Assembly (NCBI GenBank): GCA_019095985.1 | Contig: CM032665.1 | Coordinates: 34,989,927 to 35,053,926 of the forward strand | Reading direction: 5' to 3' | DNA: 64,000 nucleotides | Source: Streblospio benedicti | Lineage: Eukaryota; Annelida; Polychaeta; Spionida; Spionidae | Program-made: the position numbers and the translations under genes | Shown: positions 1 to 12,500 of the stretch, in pieces | Layout: each line of letters starts with the position of its first letter | How positions within the stretch are numbered: position 1 is the first letter of the stretch | The notes under the pieces: generated by a model | The model's input: the letters and a program-made list of their open reading frames with translations, nothing else | Databases searched by the model: none | Told to the model about the DNA's origin: nothing

Positions 1-657
1 TTTTATTGTTTTGTGGCTATAAAGAGTGTATTTATCAAGTTCACAACCCCACATTTATAACAGTTTAGACAGCACAGGGCTTATTTATCTTTCAGATAGA
101 GTTGATACTTGACATGACTGGACTTTGCTTGTGCCAAGAATACTTAGGAATGGAATATTATTTCCATTAAGAACTAGAATTTAAAGAGGAGAAATTTATA
201 TATTTATAATATAGGTGATGCAATACAAATATGTCCTGGAGAATTGTTGAACAAATGTTTTTACTACCAAATTTATATCAATATACAGTGTATAAGCAGT
301 GAAGGGGAACTGCCACTGTCAAATAGTGTATAGTTGATACTGTTATTCTATTAACGTATAACCACTGTATCTTGAGATGCATAACAAAGAATATCATATC
401 AACTTTCAATGCAGTGGTTCCCCCACAGTGACACGCCCAACGAGCACTCAACTCAAGACATTCAATTATACGTTTCATCACTGTAATATCATCACGAATG
501 TTTCAACTCCCCAAAACAACTAAAGAAATAATCCCAAATATTTACAAGAAAATACATCATAGTACTATAATCAATAATGTGCTGCCTCAGATGACACGCG
601 TGCATCATCTGAGCGGCGGCCGTTGACTCCGCCCTCTCTAGAACGCCCGCTGCTCAC
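1..657 (-). other. laminin intron sequence, no coding signal
   Basis: This stretch lies downstream of the splice donor of the laminin exon on the minus strand and should be its first intron. It is AT-rich, apart from a GC-rich patch at about 580-657 next to the donor. The short open frames here have no recognisable domain. No RNA gene or repeat was recognised. Confidence 0.5.
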
Positions 658-1044
658 CTGGCCCAGCTGCATGGTGAGGTTCACTTGGTTGAACTGCAGT
701 CCCCTGGACAGCGGCGGGCTCTGCCACCATCGCTCCGTGCCGTCGATGGCGTAGTCGGCCGGGTGGGACTTGTTGACGTTGTAGCGGTCGCAGTGGTCGC
801 ACAGCTGGCCCTGGATCACGTTGTACTCCTGGAGGCCCTCGCTGCCCGGGTTGGCTCCGGTCAGTTTGCAGAACAATTCGGCATCATCCACGTCCTCTCC
901 GCACGTCGCAGACGCTTCGATCGACCGCCCGACGGCCAAGTTAAAATACGGTGGGGTTAGCACCTGACATTGCACGTAATCCACTATATGAATCGCTAAT
1001 ATAATCGCTGTGATAAAACGGGCGAGAGGTGTTCCCTCCGCCAT
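658..1044 (-). CDS. laminin alpha chain (alpha-3/5 type), first coding exon, N-terminal LN domain
   Basis: This is the first coding exon of a secreted basement-membrane laminin. The ATG at 1044-1042 opens a hydrophobic signal peptide ([20 protein letters not shown]). It is followed by the start of a laminin N-terminal (LN) domain, which drives polymerisation of the laminin network. Diagnostic family motifs are [27 protein letters not shown], a [11 protein letters not shown] segment and [13 protein letters not shown]. These match alpha-3/5 chains better than alpha-1/2, which carry WWQSP with a different flank. The exon ends at LGQ, and the donor CAG|GTGAG follows at 657. The rest of the gene lies beyond the left window edge. 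The exon is clearly more GC-rich than its surroundings. The product is about 129 residues here out of a protein that normally exceeds 3000. Which alpha chain it is cannot be settled from one exon. Confidence 0.88.
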
Positions 1045-1256
1045 GATTACTCCGAGTCTGAAGCGCTGGCAGCCGACAGCCAGGTTTTACCACGGAAAGA
1101 GCTGCGGTCGCCCAGTGGACGAGTCCATTCTGCTTCACTGATCGCCGATTCCTTCCTCGGCATCCCGTGGTCAGGAAGGTAAAGGGCCGCCCAGACGAAA
1201 ATCAGGGGGAGGCTAGTTTGTTTTGTTTTTGTTTGTTCTTTAACCTGCAAACAAAC

Positions 1257-1600
1257 TTACTTACTTATTACTTACTTATCCTCTTCAGTCTTCGTAGGTC
1301 ATGGACCTGTTACTGATTATAACTTTTCTTAGCCGATTCATCTTGTCGCAACAATAACTAAGTGCGTGGGGAAGGTGACATATCAGGATCCAGTGTGTAA
1401 TGGAATTTTTGCCAGTGTTTATCAAGTCTGTTTTTGAGAGTGTTTATGGTTGGAGCTATAGGACCACTTCATCAGGTAGCTTGTTCCATGGGTTTACCAC
1501 CCTGTATGTGAAGAAGTTCTTCCTCACCGCTTTCTCATGTCTTTTCTTCAATAGTTTCAAGCTATTTGTTATTTGTTCGCAAACTGTTATTGTTGTTATT
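1257..1600 (-). mobile_element. CR1-like LINE, 3' end fragment
   Basis: Read on the minus strand, this encodes the C-terminal tail of a CR1-type non-LTR retrotransposon. The pattern is ...KAVRKNFFTYRVVNPWNKL PDEVV, the region after reverse transcriptase seen in many invertebrate LINEs. A run of TAAGTAAG-type repeats at 1257-1285 is the likely 3' terminus. The copy is 5'-truncated and has at least one frame break. It lies about 210 bp upstream of the laminin start codon. A related tail is present at 7540-7960. Confidence 0.6.
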
Positions 1601-3020
1601 TTTTACCAGCTACCTCAAAACTTTTTTTTTTCATCTAGATTATCGATAATCATGAACAACGTTTTTATTACACGGGTATACATTATTCAATCTACATGTA
1701 TTTGTGTAATATTAACTAGTATTTAATAGCATACTATTTAAAATTATCTATCCAGGATTTATTCAAGATTACACATGTTGAGAAACATCAATTTATATGC
1801 GAATATTTGTAAAAATACAATATTTGAAGTTTTTGTGAATGAAAGTACTTTGTTTTTCATGTAAAACAAACAATTTATTTTTTCATATGTAAGAAACAAT
1901 TAAACAATAATAATTTGGACACGTGTAGAAACAAACAATTTATTTTTGAAAAAAAAACTACTTCCCCCCCGTTCTTTGTCTGGACGGCCCCTAATCTTTA
2001 AAGTTTGTCCGTGGAAGTCGCATCGCATGAGCCGAATGAAGGGACAAAACCGTGAAATGATATACGTATATATAGTGTGCTGTACAAAAGTGAGGAAAAT
2101 TAGAGAAAAAGTAGCAATATAAAAATAAAAAGAATGCCATGCACACAATTTTAAGATACCGTAAGATATATTTATCCGTGGTCTCGATAACTTAGGGATG
2201 ATGTACATCATCGTAGCATATATCTACACAATGTTGCGCGAAAAAATGTGCAAATATTACTTGTATATACCATAAAATAACATAGTTATTATATATAAAA
2301 ATATAAATTATTATATTAACTCTGCTGGGTATGTTTTCAATGCCACATTTAAGTAATACATAGTGGGATTCTGCTATGAAAATATAAAACCTAGCCGGAA
2401 AAAAGTGGAATATCTGAAAATTGACCGAAACCCTCAACCCATTCCCTATCACCTATACGGAACAATGCTCCACTTTTGTCGAGCGTGACAAAAACGTACA
2501 TTTTATGTAGCACTACTTTTTCAAATCAACTCAGTGCGATAGTTTTTCTTTTATTTTCTTCTTAAGTCATTACAGCCATTGGACGGCTGATTGAGGAATA
2601 CACACTTTTTACTCGCGGAGCACTGTAATTGTTGGCACAGACCACTGATTCTTGCCGTTTACGTGCCTCTTTTAAGAAAACGGGAATGCCGGTATGTATG
2701 CTCCAGTGTTGGGATAGAAAGTTGTACGAACGCAAAAATTCATATAGACTGGCATTTCCCGGCTAGCTGTCACCCCTACACGTTTGTAATCACATCACTG
2801 ACAGTGAGCGACTTTGCTGTGTACGAGATGATTCAACGCTATACGATCGGTATTCGTTTATTACATTTACCTCTATATTTAATCGTTTGCACATAATTAT
2901 TCATATTATGTACTAGCACTACCCCGTGGAATCAAGTATAATGTGGAGGTGTAGAACATCACTATGAAGATTGCCCAAGGGCTGGGATTAATGCGTCTTA
3001 ATAGAGGGGTGAACTCTTTA
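1601..3020. other. intergenic AT-rich sequence
   Basis: No gene-like signal is seen between the LINE tail and the short inverted-repeat element at 3024. The stretch is AT-rich, with scattered homopolymers such as the A and C runs at 1950-1968. The short open frames have no recognisable domains and no splice-site support. Confidence 0.4.
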
Positions 3021-3023
3021 TAA

Positions 3024-3391
3024 GGGACCATTCAGTATTTATGACAGGGTGGGGTAGGAGGATTTTCCAAAAAGGCTGTGAAAAAATAAATACCCCCCTC
3101 AATCTGTGAAAAAAATTGGTGACCCCCCTCCATTTCATGTGATAAAAATTGATGACCCCCCCCCCTCTCAACAGTTAGCCCAATCATTGTCAGTTAAATT
3201 AAATTCTATTTGATCCATATCAACATATAAAAATAAGTAAATTTTAGTCCAAAATCTCTCAAAAATTGATGTACGTTGCAGTGAAAAAATTGATAGCCCC
3301 TCCCCCCCCCCCCTCCACACATTGTGACAAAAGTTCATGGCCCGCCCTAAAATCCTCCTACCCCACCCTGTCATAAATACTGAATGGTCCC
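3024..3391. mobile_element. PIF/Harbinger-like MITE
   Basis: This is a 368 bp non-autonomous DNA element. Its ends are long, nearly perfect terminal inverted repeats of about 45 bp, beginning GGGACCATTCAGTATTTATG at the left and ending with the complement at 3391. It is flanked by TAA on both sides (3021-3023 and 3392-3394), the three-base target duplication typical of PIF/Harbinger. The interior is built from repeated units of about 30 bp containing GTGAAAAAAATT followed by a C-run. No transposase frame is present. Confidence 0.75.
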
Positions 3392-3394
3392 TAA

Positions 3395-4506
3395 GACGTT
3401 TGCAGTGGTCTTTTCGTGTAGGACTAATATAAATCATATTAGAGAGGTGGTCATAATTGAAGGTTTTAGCACATAGGCCAAGTGGCACAGCGGCGGTAAC
3501 CCCTTACTATTTGAACCCATGTTCCACCTGTTTATAAAATGTTTTAGAATCACCTCTCAAAAGGGTCAATTTTACAACCAAGCGTCATGATTCCAATATT
3601 ATACGATGAGACAACCATACAACCTTTATGCAAGCGTGGTGAAAAACAAATGAAATATGAAATTATTTAGCAAAATTCCAGTTTATTGCTTTAATAAAGT
3701 TGAAACAGTTTAATTTTATCTGTTTCACAGCAGATGATGACTTTACACGCAAGGGAATTGCATGGACCACTGGGGAGTGATTTTGATGCAATTTGCAGCT
3801 CAGAAGACACTGCCATCCAAAAAAATAACTCATCCCTAACCAAAACCATAACAACGAATCAATCAAATCCTAAATTTTTATTTGGGCATGCCCTAATTGG
3901 TCCTCTTCCAGAGGGTGTGGACTGGTTGTCCAGTCTACATCTCACACGCTCTTTTCAAACCTTTCATTCCTTAGGACCTGTTCGATCCATGTCCAGACAT
4001 GTGACGTAAGAATTTTTTAATACTCTAATAAAGGAATTATAAACACAAATGACGCATATGGCTAGAAAGTAAATTGATTACAAATAGTTGTATCAAATTA
4101 TATTATTACTTAATTTGATGATTTTCACTACTCATGACTCATTTTTAAAGTAAATCCAGCTTATTCATAAACAAAAAAGGATCAACTGGACATTGGTAAA
4201 TTGCATAATAAACACATAAAAAATAAACGATACAATACTTTCGCAACTTCTTGTTGAAGTCATGTGGGAGTTATTGACAGCTGTAACAAATGTAACCAAT
4301 TTTCTTTTTTAGTACTTGATAAATGTGAGCATAACCATCACAGCTAGTTCTGAAATTTACAAACTATATTTCTCTTCCAGACTTAATTTACGCACAATAC
4401 AACTCAATGTAACTACCACATTGTGTGAGTCATATAGTCAAGCAAATTAAAATTGCACATTAAGTTTAAAAAAGAACTGCCAGTCTATCCAAACATACTT
4501 TATTTT
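3395..4506. other. intergenic sequence downstream of NIFK
   Basis: No coding exon with splice support was found here. It is AT-rich, and the open frames around 3663-4009 carry no recognised domain. It presumably contains the NIFK 3' UTR at its right end. Confidence 0.35.
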
Positions 4507-7500
4507 TCATTTTTTAGCGAGTTTATTTTGTTTAGGTGTCTTAGATTTACTGTTCATCTTTTTTAATTCTTGGAGCTGCTTGGGTGATTTCTTTTTAGTT
4601 TTGGATGTATTCAAATCTAGTGATGATTTGGGAGTGTCCAATTTGTGTTGGCTTTTCCGCCTTTTAGGCTTTGGCATATCATTGTCACTTTCTTCATCAT
4701 CTACTACAGATTTATCCAGATTTTTTCTGACAGAATTTGGTGGAGTAGTAAATGAAACCTCCTCTTCACTAGAGTCATCATACAATATGGACTTTCCTTC
4801 GTCCAAAGTATCTGAAAGGGCAGATTGATCTCCCGGTTGCCCTTTTATGGTCACCTGCAAACATAACACTCATTATCAAACTTCGGCTATTACAATTTTT
4901 AAAATTAATTACCATAAAATTTGGTGCATGTAATGATTATTAACTTCAGATTAAAGACGTTTTCTAATTTGTTCACTAAAATTTAATTTTCAAATAGTCT
5001 TGCAAACTTGTTCCTATCGTCGGTGAATGCCAACAACTTTGGGAGAAATCTCTAACATAGGTCACTCACAAATTGCCATTCTATCACTTTGTGCACAAAT
5101 CATCGCCATTACTCTACTCTGATTGGTCCAGAGGCGTGCTCAATTATACGATTGACTGCACGCTAAATTATTTAAAGTAGGTCACCGCTTCAAACTGACG
5201 CTGCCCCGCATGAGATTGTTATGATATGGTTTATTTAAAAATAAAAACAAAGCAGACACTCGTTTTAGTGTGTATTTCATTCATGATATAATGGTATTTA
5301 ACCACTCGATTGAAGTGTCAATCATAAAATTGTGCATGCTGACATTTACCCTCATGCTGACATGCGATTTACCCTGACTTCTTTTGGGTTAAATCAGACG
5401 TCAGTATGCTACATTTCACAGTTGATATTACAATCTCGTCGTCAAATCCTACAATCATCTTTTGGACTTCAGAAAATTTACACCATTTTATTAATTTTCA
5501 GGAAGATACAGACACGATTGTCATTTTGAAGTGAGTAATATCTATGAACATTGATATTCCTGTACTTGACTCGACAAATTACTCAATTTAGTTGCAAGTA
5601 TTTAACAATATATATACTCACTACATTGGGATATTCATAATCTATACCCAAGTCAGCTAGCTTTGAAAGCTTCTTCGATTTGTTGGCTTTCATTCGACGG
5701 ACATTAATATTTATTTGTTTCTCTGTTTTTGGTTTGTTGTGTCTACCAACAGCCATCCCAGATCCTTTAGGCCTCTTAAACTTTCTCTCACAGCCTTTGA
5801 AAGTTTCCGGATGAACTTTTTCTTCGGGAATAAATTGACCTAAATATAAAACAATTCTATTATTACTTTTTACGTTCACAGGTATATGTAAATAGTAAAA
5901 TTAAATGAACAGGTCGTCTTTTAACATGAATTAATCTTACATTTCAATAGGCGATGAAACATCAAATAATTGTTCATCGTGCTGGCTACTACTTCGGCCA
6001 CACCATCATTTTCAAATTCAACAAATGCATATCCTTTTGGTTCTCCTGTCTAAATAAAAAGGTACAGATATGTCACAAGATATACATTAATTATTGACAT
6101 TCATTAATAAAAGTCTGCAATAGTGGATGATTAAATTGTCATATTATTTATTGAAAACATAATCAAATGATAATCATTCACAATTCAGTGTTACCTTTAT
6201 GCTTCGTGAAATCTTTAGCCTTTTAACAATGCCAAACTGGGAAAAATACTTTTTCATTTGCTTTTCATGGAAACCTCTCGGTATATGTCCCACATAACAA
6301 ACACCTGGCTTTCCGGTTCCAAACGTCTCTTCTTTCTGAAAAGATATTAATTTATTTCATATATTTGGTGCGAGTAAGACAGAACAGTTCATTGATTTGG
6401 ATGAGATTATGGTGTATATGATGTGATGTCAATAAGCAAGGGACAAAATCTCCACTCATATATGTATGAATTGTGTAGTGTTGTTCTCAAACCAGTAGGA
6501 CAAGAGAAATATCTTGAAGTTGTCCTAAATCACAATCTGGGTTGGAGTACACACATTTCTCAGAATAGTGCAAGAGCAAATCAAAAGTTGGGTTTTATTA
6601 AGAGGAACCAACTCAGCAGTCCGCAAGAACTGAAGTCACTCGCATATATTGCCATTGTTCAATTCTTCATGGAATACGCTTGCACAGTGTCGGAACCACT
6701 TTAAGCACATGACAATCTGGAGTGGATTCAGAGAAGTGCGGCACGCTGGATCAAAAATATCCGTGACCGGAGAATCAGCGTGACGGCCTTTTTGGAGAAC
6801 TTAAAACTAGAACCACTTGATAACCAACCTAGACTAAATAAGCTGATCTTGCTTATAAAATACTTTATGGGCATGTGGCAGTACCACCAGACAATGTTGA
6901 TAAGAAACTTAACTATATTAATAGGGCCATATATGGAGGCACTACCAGACAAAAGTTGGTGACTTTGGCTTGCAAAACAGAGGAATACAATCTTTCATCC
7001 CTTGAACTATTATTCAGAGTAATAGCCTTCCAGAAACCACCACATTTGTTTGTTTGTACTCCGCAGCCATCAATTTAGATGATTATAGCAGAGGGAGGCC
7101 ACGTGGTGTTACATGGACCTCCAGAGGCAAGTTAGGTAGCCAACTGAGGCTCAGGGGTTTGGAGGGATGACACTAAGCTATAGTTTTCAAACTAAGTGAG
7201 TTCTTTTACGTGTAGAGGGGTGGCTCTCCTCTACACGGGACACGCCTTTTAATGAGGTTTCCGAACCTCCCGCTTGGCGTCGCCACGGTCTAGTAGTCAC
7301 ACTGTACTGTGTCAACGTGCTGTGTGGACATCAGCAACTCAGTAGCACACGCACGACGTAACGGTTTTGACGACACTGTCTGCCATGACCAGGGCGCGAA
7401 CTTGCGACGCAGGCAACTCACGTTATCAGATTGTACGCTCTAGCGACTGAACTATTGAGGACCACTTTAACAAGCTGTGAACAGCTTCAGAGCCAAGCTG

Positions 7501-8340
7501 TCATCTTTGCACTAGCTGCCGCAATCACTACATCGCTGCCATATACATCTTTAGTCAGACCATTATTGGAATATGCTTCCCCAGCTTGGAGTCCATGGCT
7601 AAAGATAGTACTAGACTAGAAAGAGTTCAACATAGGTGTCTGAAACTGTGCCAAGAACCCATTCATATGGAATTGTTGCAAGTGTGTAGGGAGAGAATGG
7701 ATATGATTGATACATATAAATATCTCAATGGGTTATACAAGACTGATCACAGCCAGCTTTTTGAGAGACCTTTAAGGCAGCTCAGGGGTCACTCACAGAC
7801 ACTAAGAAAACAGAGAGTTAGAACTGATATAGCAAAGTATTTCTTTAAACTGTGGTAGATCCCTGGAATGACCTTGATAAAAGCACTGTCTCAGCACCGA
7901 AAATAAATATATTCAAGAAGAGATTGAGATTCCTGCCAGTTGGCGAAGAGGAATAATTCAACCAAGTAACCAAGTATCTGTTAGGAAGTCTGACGATTAA
8001 AAAAGTAGCATGCAGAGCCTGAGAACGCTCCCTCGATAAATTTGGGAAATGACCCCCTGCCCCCCCCCCCGGTAGGCTACTTTTGAATTTGATTTACAAA
8101 CGCCGTGTGCCTTTCAAGGATTCTACGATTAATTACAGATACAACTAGGCAAGTATGATTGGGAAGTATTTCCCTATTTTGAGCGATAATCGACAGGCTT
8201 AAGAACATTTGCATGCTTTCTTATCTATAATTCATATATTCTACCTTCTTTTTCATTTTCTTCACTTTCTTCACAAATTTCTTTTGATCTGCTGGATCAA
8301 GTGCCGCGTTTTCGGGTAGTACGCCTTTTTTCTTTTCCAT
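4507..8340 (-). CDS. NIFK: MKI67 FHA domain-interacting nucleolar phosphoprotein (NIFK) homologue
   Basis: Five exons on the minus strand: 8340-8245, 6335-6195, 6049-5941, 5839-5622 and 4854-4507. The phases join cleanly. The protein opens with a lysine-rich stretch ([16 protein letters not shown]...). A single RRM domain follows, with RNP2-like [10 protein letters not shown] in exon 2 and RNP1-like GYAFVEFEN in exon 3, running on to [14 protein letters not shown]. This RRM and the downstream [12 protein letters not shown] motif are characteristic of NIFK, the nucleolar ribosome-biogenesis factor that binds the Ki-67 FHA domain in vertebrates. The C-terminus is acidic, then strongly basic ([15 protein letters not shown]), as expected for a nucleolar protein. 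It contains TP and SP sites that could act as phospho-docking sites (inference). The exon 1 donor (AAG|GTAGAA) is weak, so that boundary is the least certain. The first intron has accumulated LINE debris. Confidence 0.88.
6423..7190 (+). mobile_element. LINE remnant (reverse transcriptase C-terminal region)
   Basis: This lies within NIFK intron 1, in the opposite orientation to the gene. The frame at 6423-6704 carries the post-palm signature of Jockey/CR1-clade reverse transcriptases: [16 protein letters not shown], then [10 protein letters not shown] and [16 protein letters not shown]. At 6720-6960 other frames continue with [11 protein letters not shown] and a [15 protein letters not shown] region, so the copy carries frame breaks. 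Only the 3' end of the element survives. Confidence 0.65.
7480..7960 (+). mobile_element. second LINE remnant, CR1-like 3' tail
   Basis: This is a separate LINE fragment in NIFK intron 1. It encodes [17 protein letters not shown], then [28 protein letters not shown] and [21 protein letters not shown], a classical CR1-like C-terminal arrangement. A frame change falls near 7600, and a stop interrupts the final WN-motif. It belongs to a different family from the fragment just upstream, and the GC-rich linker at 7200-7430 is not recognised. Confidence 0.65.
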
Positions 8341-9556
8341 TGTGAATATTTGTAATATTGTAATATATTTTCCTTCGCTCCACGTGCGCTGTATCTGGTG
8401 TATTCGTACTTTAAATATAAAATGACGGGCTATTTGTACAGACCCGTAAACATAAAACCAATATGTTAGGTCTTGGCTCAACTGTATTTGTATAGGGTCT
8501 AGTCCTAAATTGATTGAGGATTTTCTTATTTTCCACTGTTGTGTACAGCTACCAAAATGAAATTTCGCACGTCTCATTCAGTTTTTGATAAACATATACA
8601 TGTAGAAGCTGTATGTGTTTTTATTCGGAAAGAGCCGTAGATTCAATTAAATTCCATACAAAACGTATATTTTTAGTCAACACCACACTTTGCTTTGTTG
8701 TCATGGAAATCTGACTGGAGGTGATTTAGGGAACGATCATAAATAATGATACTGGGGGGTCGTAAAAAAGTGTGTGGGGGGGGGGGTCGTCCAACTTTTT
8801 TAATTCCTTTTAGGGGGGTCGCTGAACTTTTTTATCATGCTATAGTATATTTTTTTCAAAAAAATTTTCTTTTAGCAATTGTCCATTAATGCAATGACTA
8901 TGTAAAGGACTTTTGCGTTCTCAGAGGGGGTGGGGGTGGGGGGGTCACTCAACTTTTTAAAAATGCTGATGGGGGGGTGGCGAACTTTTTCTTCAAGCTC
9001 CAAAGAATGGACATCGCCCCTGGTATCGTTATTTATGATCGTTCCCTTGGTTATCACAAAACTTACACCCCAGATAGCAAAACTGGCCTCATTTGGCCTC
9101 AAATCTTTCATAGCGTTTCAATACACACTAGCATGTATTTGCAACTAGTGTGTCCAATATATATTTAAAAATTGACAACCTGGCGTGTGTGGATTTCTTT
9201 TAAATTGATTTGAAACAAAAAAGTACTTATTTTTCATCACCTACAAAAAGGCGCAACAATGGTGGTCTCCCAACTACACTCACACCCTCTTCTTGAAACT
9301 AAAACTATGAATCTGCTTGAAATTTGCAAGTAGGTACACAAGTGCACCCTCTCTTAAGTACGTCGCGAATTACTGCTCAAGCAACCACCATACACTATAT
9401 ATGGTCATTATTTCTAAGTTTAAGATAAATGTTATATGTTCAGAAAATATTCTTTAAAATTAATTGAAATTAGTGTGGGTAGCTAAGACCGTAACTTTTT
9501 GTAAGTACGAATGTATCAATCTCCTGAAATGCTGTCATAGCAACGAAAAATACAAT
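8341..9556. promoter_or_regulatory. head-to-head NIFK/MDH1B intergenic region
   Basis: About 1.2 kb separates the divergent start codons of NIFK (minus) and MDH1B (plus). It should contain both promoters. A G-rich MITE occupies 8729-9046. No TATA box or other core element was convincingly placed. Confidence 0.35.
8729..9046. mobile_element. PIF/Harbinger-like MITE with G-rich interior
   Basis: This is a 318 bp element with inverted ends GGGAACGATCATAAATAA at the left and the complement at 9046. The flanks are TTA (8726-8728) and TTG (9047-9049), close to the TWA target duplication of PIF/Harbinger. The interior is a series of GGGGGTCG...AACTTTTT units, similar in style to the element at 3024, though the ends differ in sequence. 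It lies between the NIFK and MDH1B start codons. Confidence 0.6.
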
Positions 9557-12500
9557 ATGGCGAAATTTGTTATTGCAGGTACGTTAGAAAAAATATGCAT
9601 GTAACCTGTTAAACATGCTCCATACTCCATAGCACTGCATTCCATTTTCGTTTTTATTACATTTAATGAAATATTGTTCGAAACCTGACTTGTGTCACTG
9701 CGTAATTCACCGGTAAGCAGATGTAACATGTAAAAGATATCTATCCACCCCTATCCACTCAAGTAGTAGCAATATATTCTTGTTTGCAGTCAATTGATGT
9801 CACTGAGTAAACATTTAATAAAATATATTTTGTCATTTTCCATTGATTTGACGAAAAAAAATAGATAATCAACTAAAACGTTGATGATAAATGGATTCAT
9901 GACACCACCAGCACACACCTGTTTGTTACGAAAACAGATCTCGTAAAATAGTAACTAGAGTACTAGTATTGAATTTCGTAGTAAAACTGCATTTTTGCTT
10001 TCTGGGAAATGTAAGTATTCTCAAGTAAACCCCCACGTCATACGTCACATGATTACACACCAGCAAGGGGAAAACACGTGCCCATATAAATAGACATGAA
10101 AGTGGCCGTTTTTGACGTGATATTTCTGTACTTAAAGTTGCTTTATGTTGTTGGTTGTGAAATAAAATTCTTTGTATGTGTATCATTGTATAACATACTG
10201 GACATTTTTTTAAGAGCAGAGGCTGCTAATGAAAGTTTCCTTGAGCTTTAATTACATAGCCGACCTTAATGCAGCAAATACTGTGCCTTGCCACACAATC
10301 ACATGAATCCCTGTATGCCAAACGCTGCTTTCCTTTGTTAGGAAATACGGTACATGTTCAAGACGTTTTCTTGTTTACATCAATATGTGCAGGCCCACTT
10401 GCGTTTTTTGTCCCAGGGTAAACAGCAAACAGAAGCTTGAGAATAAAAAAACATGAATCACGTCTTCAAGATCACATCAAGAGGTGCACACACATACCAA
10501 ATAGGACTAGATATATCTATATCTTCCAAGAACACAGCATTTTTGCTGAATGTCAATATGCAGTATGCGACTCGTTGATGTGGCTAGTCCATTACTTCAA
10601 AATTAGTTCATGCCGGTTGTTGATCTTATTCTTTTATAGGTGACCGGTTAAGTAAACCAAATTTATATATATATACATACCAAATATGAACGAGGTTCAC
10701 CCTTATATAGGTCCCCTATAGGGTTTTTCAGAATTTTGGGTTCACTTTCATGACTTTAAAGGGATCAAAACAAAGACCAAAGTTCTCTGACTAATATTTA
10801 ATTGATTTTATGCAATATTGTATAAATATTTGGATTGGTTATTTAGATAAAGTTTGTGAAAATCTGTACATGTAGAAAAAACACAGTTTAAAGGATTAGT
10901 GAACGTATAGTACCCTCCATAACAAGCAGTTATTCTAGGGACATTTGGCGCCTGTTGGAGAGTCAGTAAATTCATCTATCGCTGTAGCAAAAACGACATC
11001 TGTATCAGCGACAAAACGTGATTCTCGGAACCCTGTTGCTAGTGTGACATCAAAATCGAGCAAAATCCTATGCAAACATTGAAATTCACCTTATTTTGGT
11101 CTCAGACTGTTATTTCTGGTGGCGTTGGGCCTCGTAGCGAGCAAACAGGTGACCTTGTTATATCCTTATATGGAGGTTTATTTGGGTCACTTTATGAATA
11201 TTTGGGAACATGTTAATATGGTCCTTTACTGAGGTGGTCTCAATATAGAGATGAGGTTCTACTGTATTTTAGTTTGAATATTATGCCTTGTTTTAATTTA
11301 ATTTCAATAGTAATTCTCCTACAAAAATATATGTGCATATATGCTTGGATAAACAGTTGATAGTAACATGCTAAGAATTCATAAATTTGTGGGTGCTATG
11401 GACGCATATAATAAGATGAAATTGCACAGCCATGATTATCTATTGTATTTGATTAACCTTATAACAATGGACACCAAGACAGGTGTCCATGAAATAGACG
11501 CCCAGGTTATATGCAGTAAACCCTCCAATTACAACCACCTCTACAAGACCATTTTTCGCAGTCCCAAACTTCCTAATTTAAGAGACCAACATAAACCTCT
11601 ACATGTAAATAGAGACCACCTCTATATTGAAACAACTCAGAGGACTTACTTCAAGTGGTCTCAAATGAGAGATGTTCTTTTTACGGAAGTTCACGGTTGT
11701 CTATGAGAAATTCAATTAATTGTTTTATGAAAGAGGTTGTTCTGACTCATTATTGAGATGGTATCATTAATTGGCTGTTTAACTATCATGACTTATACAG
11801 ATTAACAATGTGAAACATCGTTATATTGGTGTCCAATTTTATTAATCTTATTTAAGAGAGAAAATAGTGGTGTGAGGAGAAAAGGAGCAGCTTTTGATAT
11901 TTAAGAGTATTTTGGATTTTTAAAGAGATAGTTGAAACCACATTATCTACAGGGCCACAAAAATAGGACAAAACTGATGCTTGTCCATAGGACGGGTATC
12001 CTTAAAGATATACCCGTCCTAATGAAAATTTATAAATCAACAAAATCCATGAAAATTCAATTGAAGTCTGGGTTGACTGAGAATACTTGTCCATTGGACA
12101 AGTAACTCAAAATTTATACCCTTCCTGACTACACAATACCCGTATTGGACGATAGGACGGGGACTTACTGGGTATCTGTGGCCCTGATCTAAATGTTCAT
12201 ATTTATATAATCACTTACTCAAATTTATTTCTATTTCTAATTGATAGTTCAGTCATTACATTCATAAAAAATATTAAGAAATGCATACATTGATGCACTC
12301 AAGGATCATTTATATAAAAATGTTTTGTCTTATCTACAGGACAGGCAGATTGTCCATATTTAGCAAGAGTTGAATTATTGGGAGACACCTTGGCCTCAAA
12401 TTTACCAGACTTCAAACTACATAAGATTGTGGTCCAGCCCAATGAATGGACAGTAAGTACTTTTTTTTCATTTATTATTAGTTAGAAGATATTTTTTTAT

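Noticed and set aside
685-960. 91-codon plus-strand open frame
   Set aside because: It is the antisense shadow of the GC-rich laminin exon on the minus strand.
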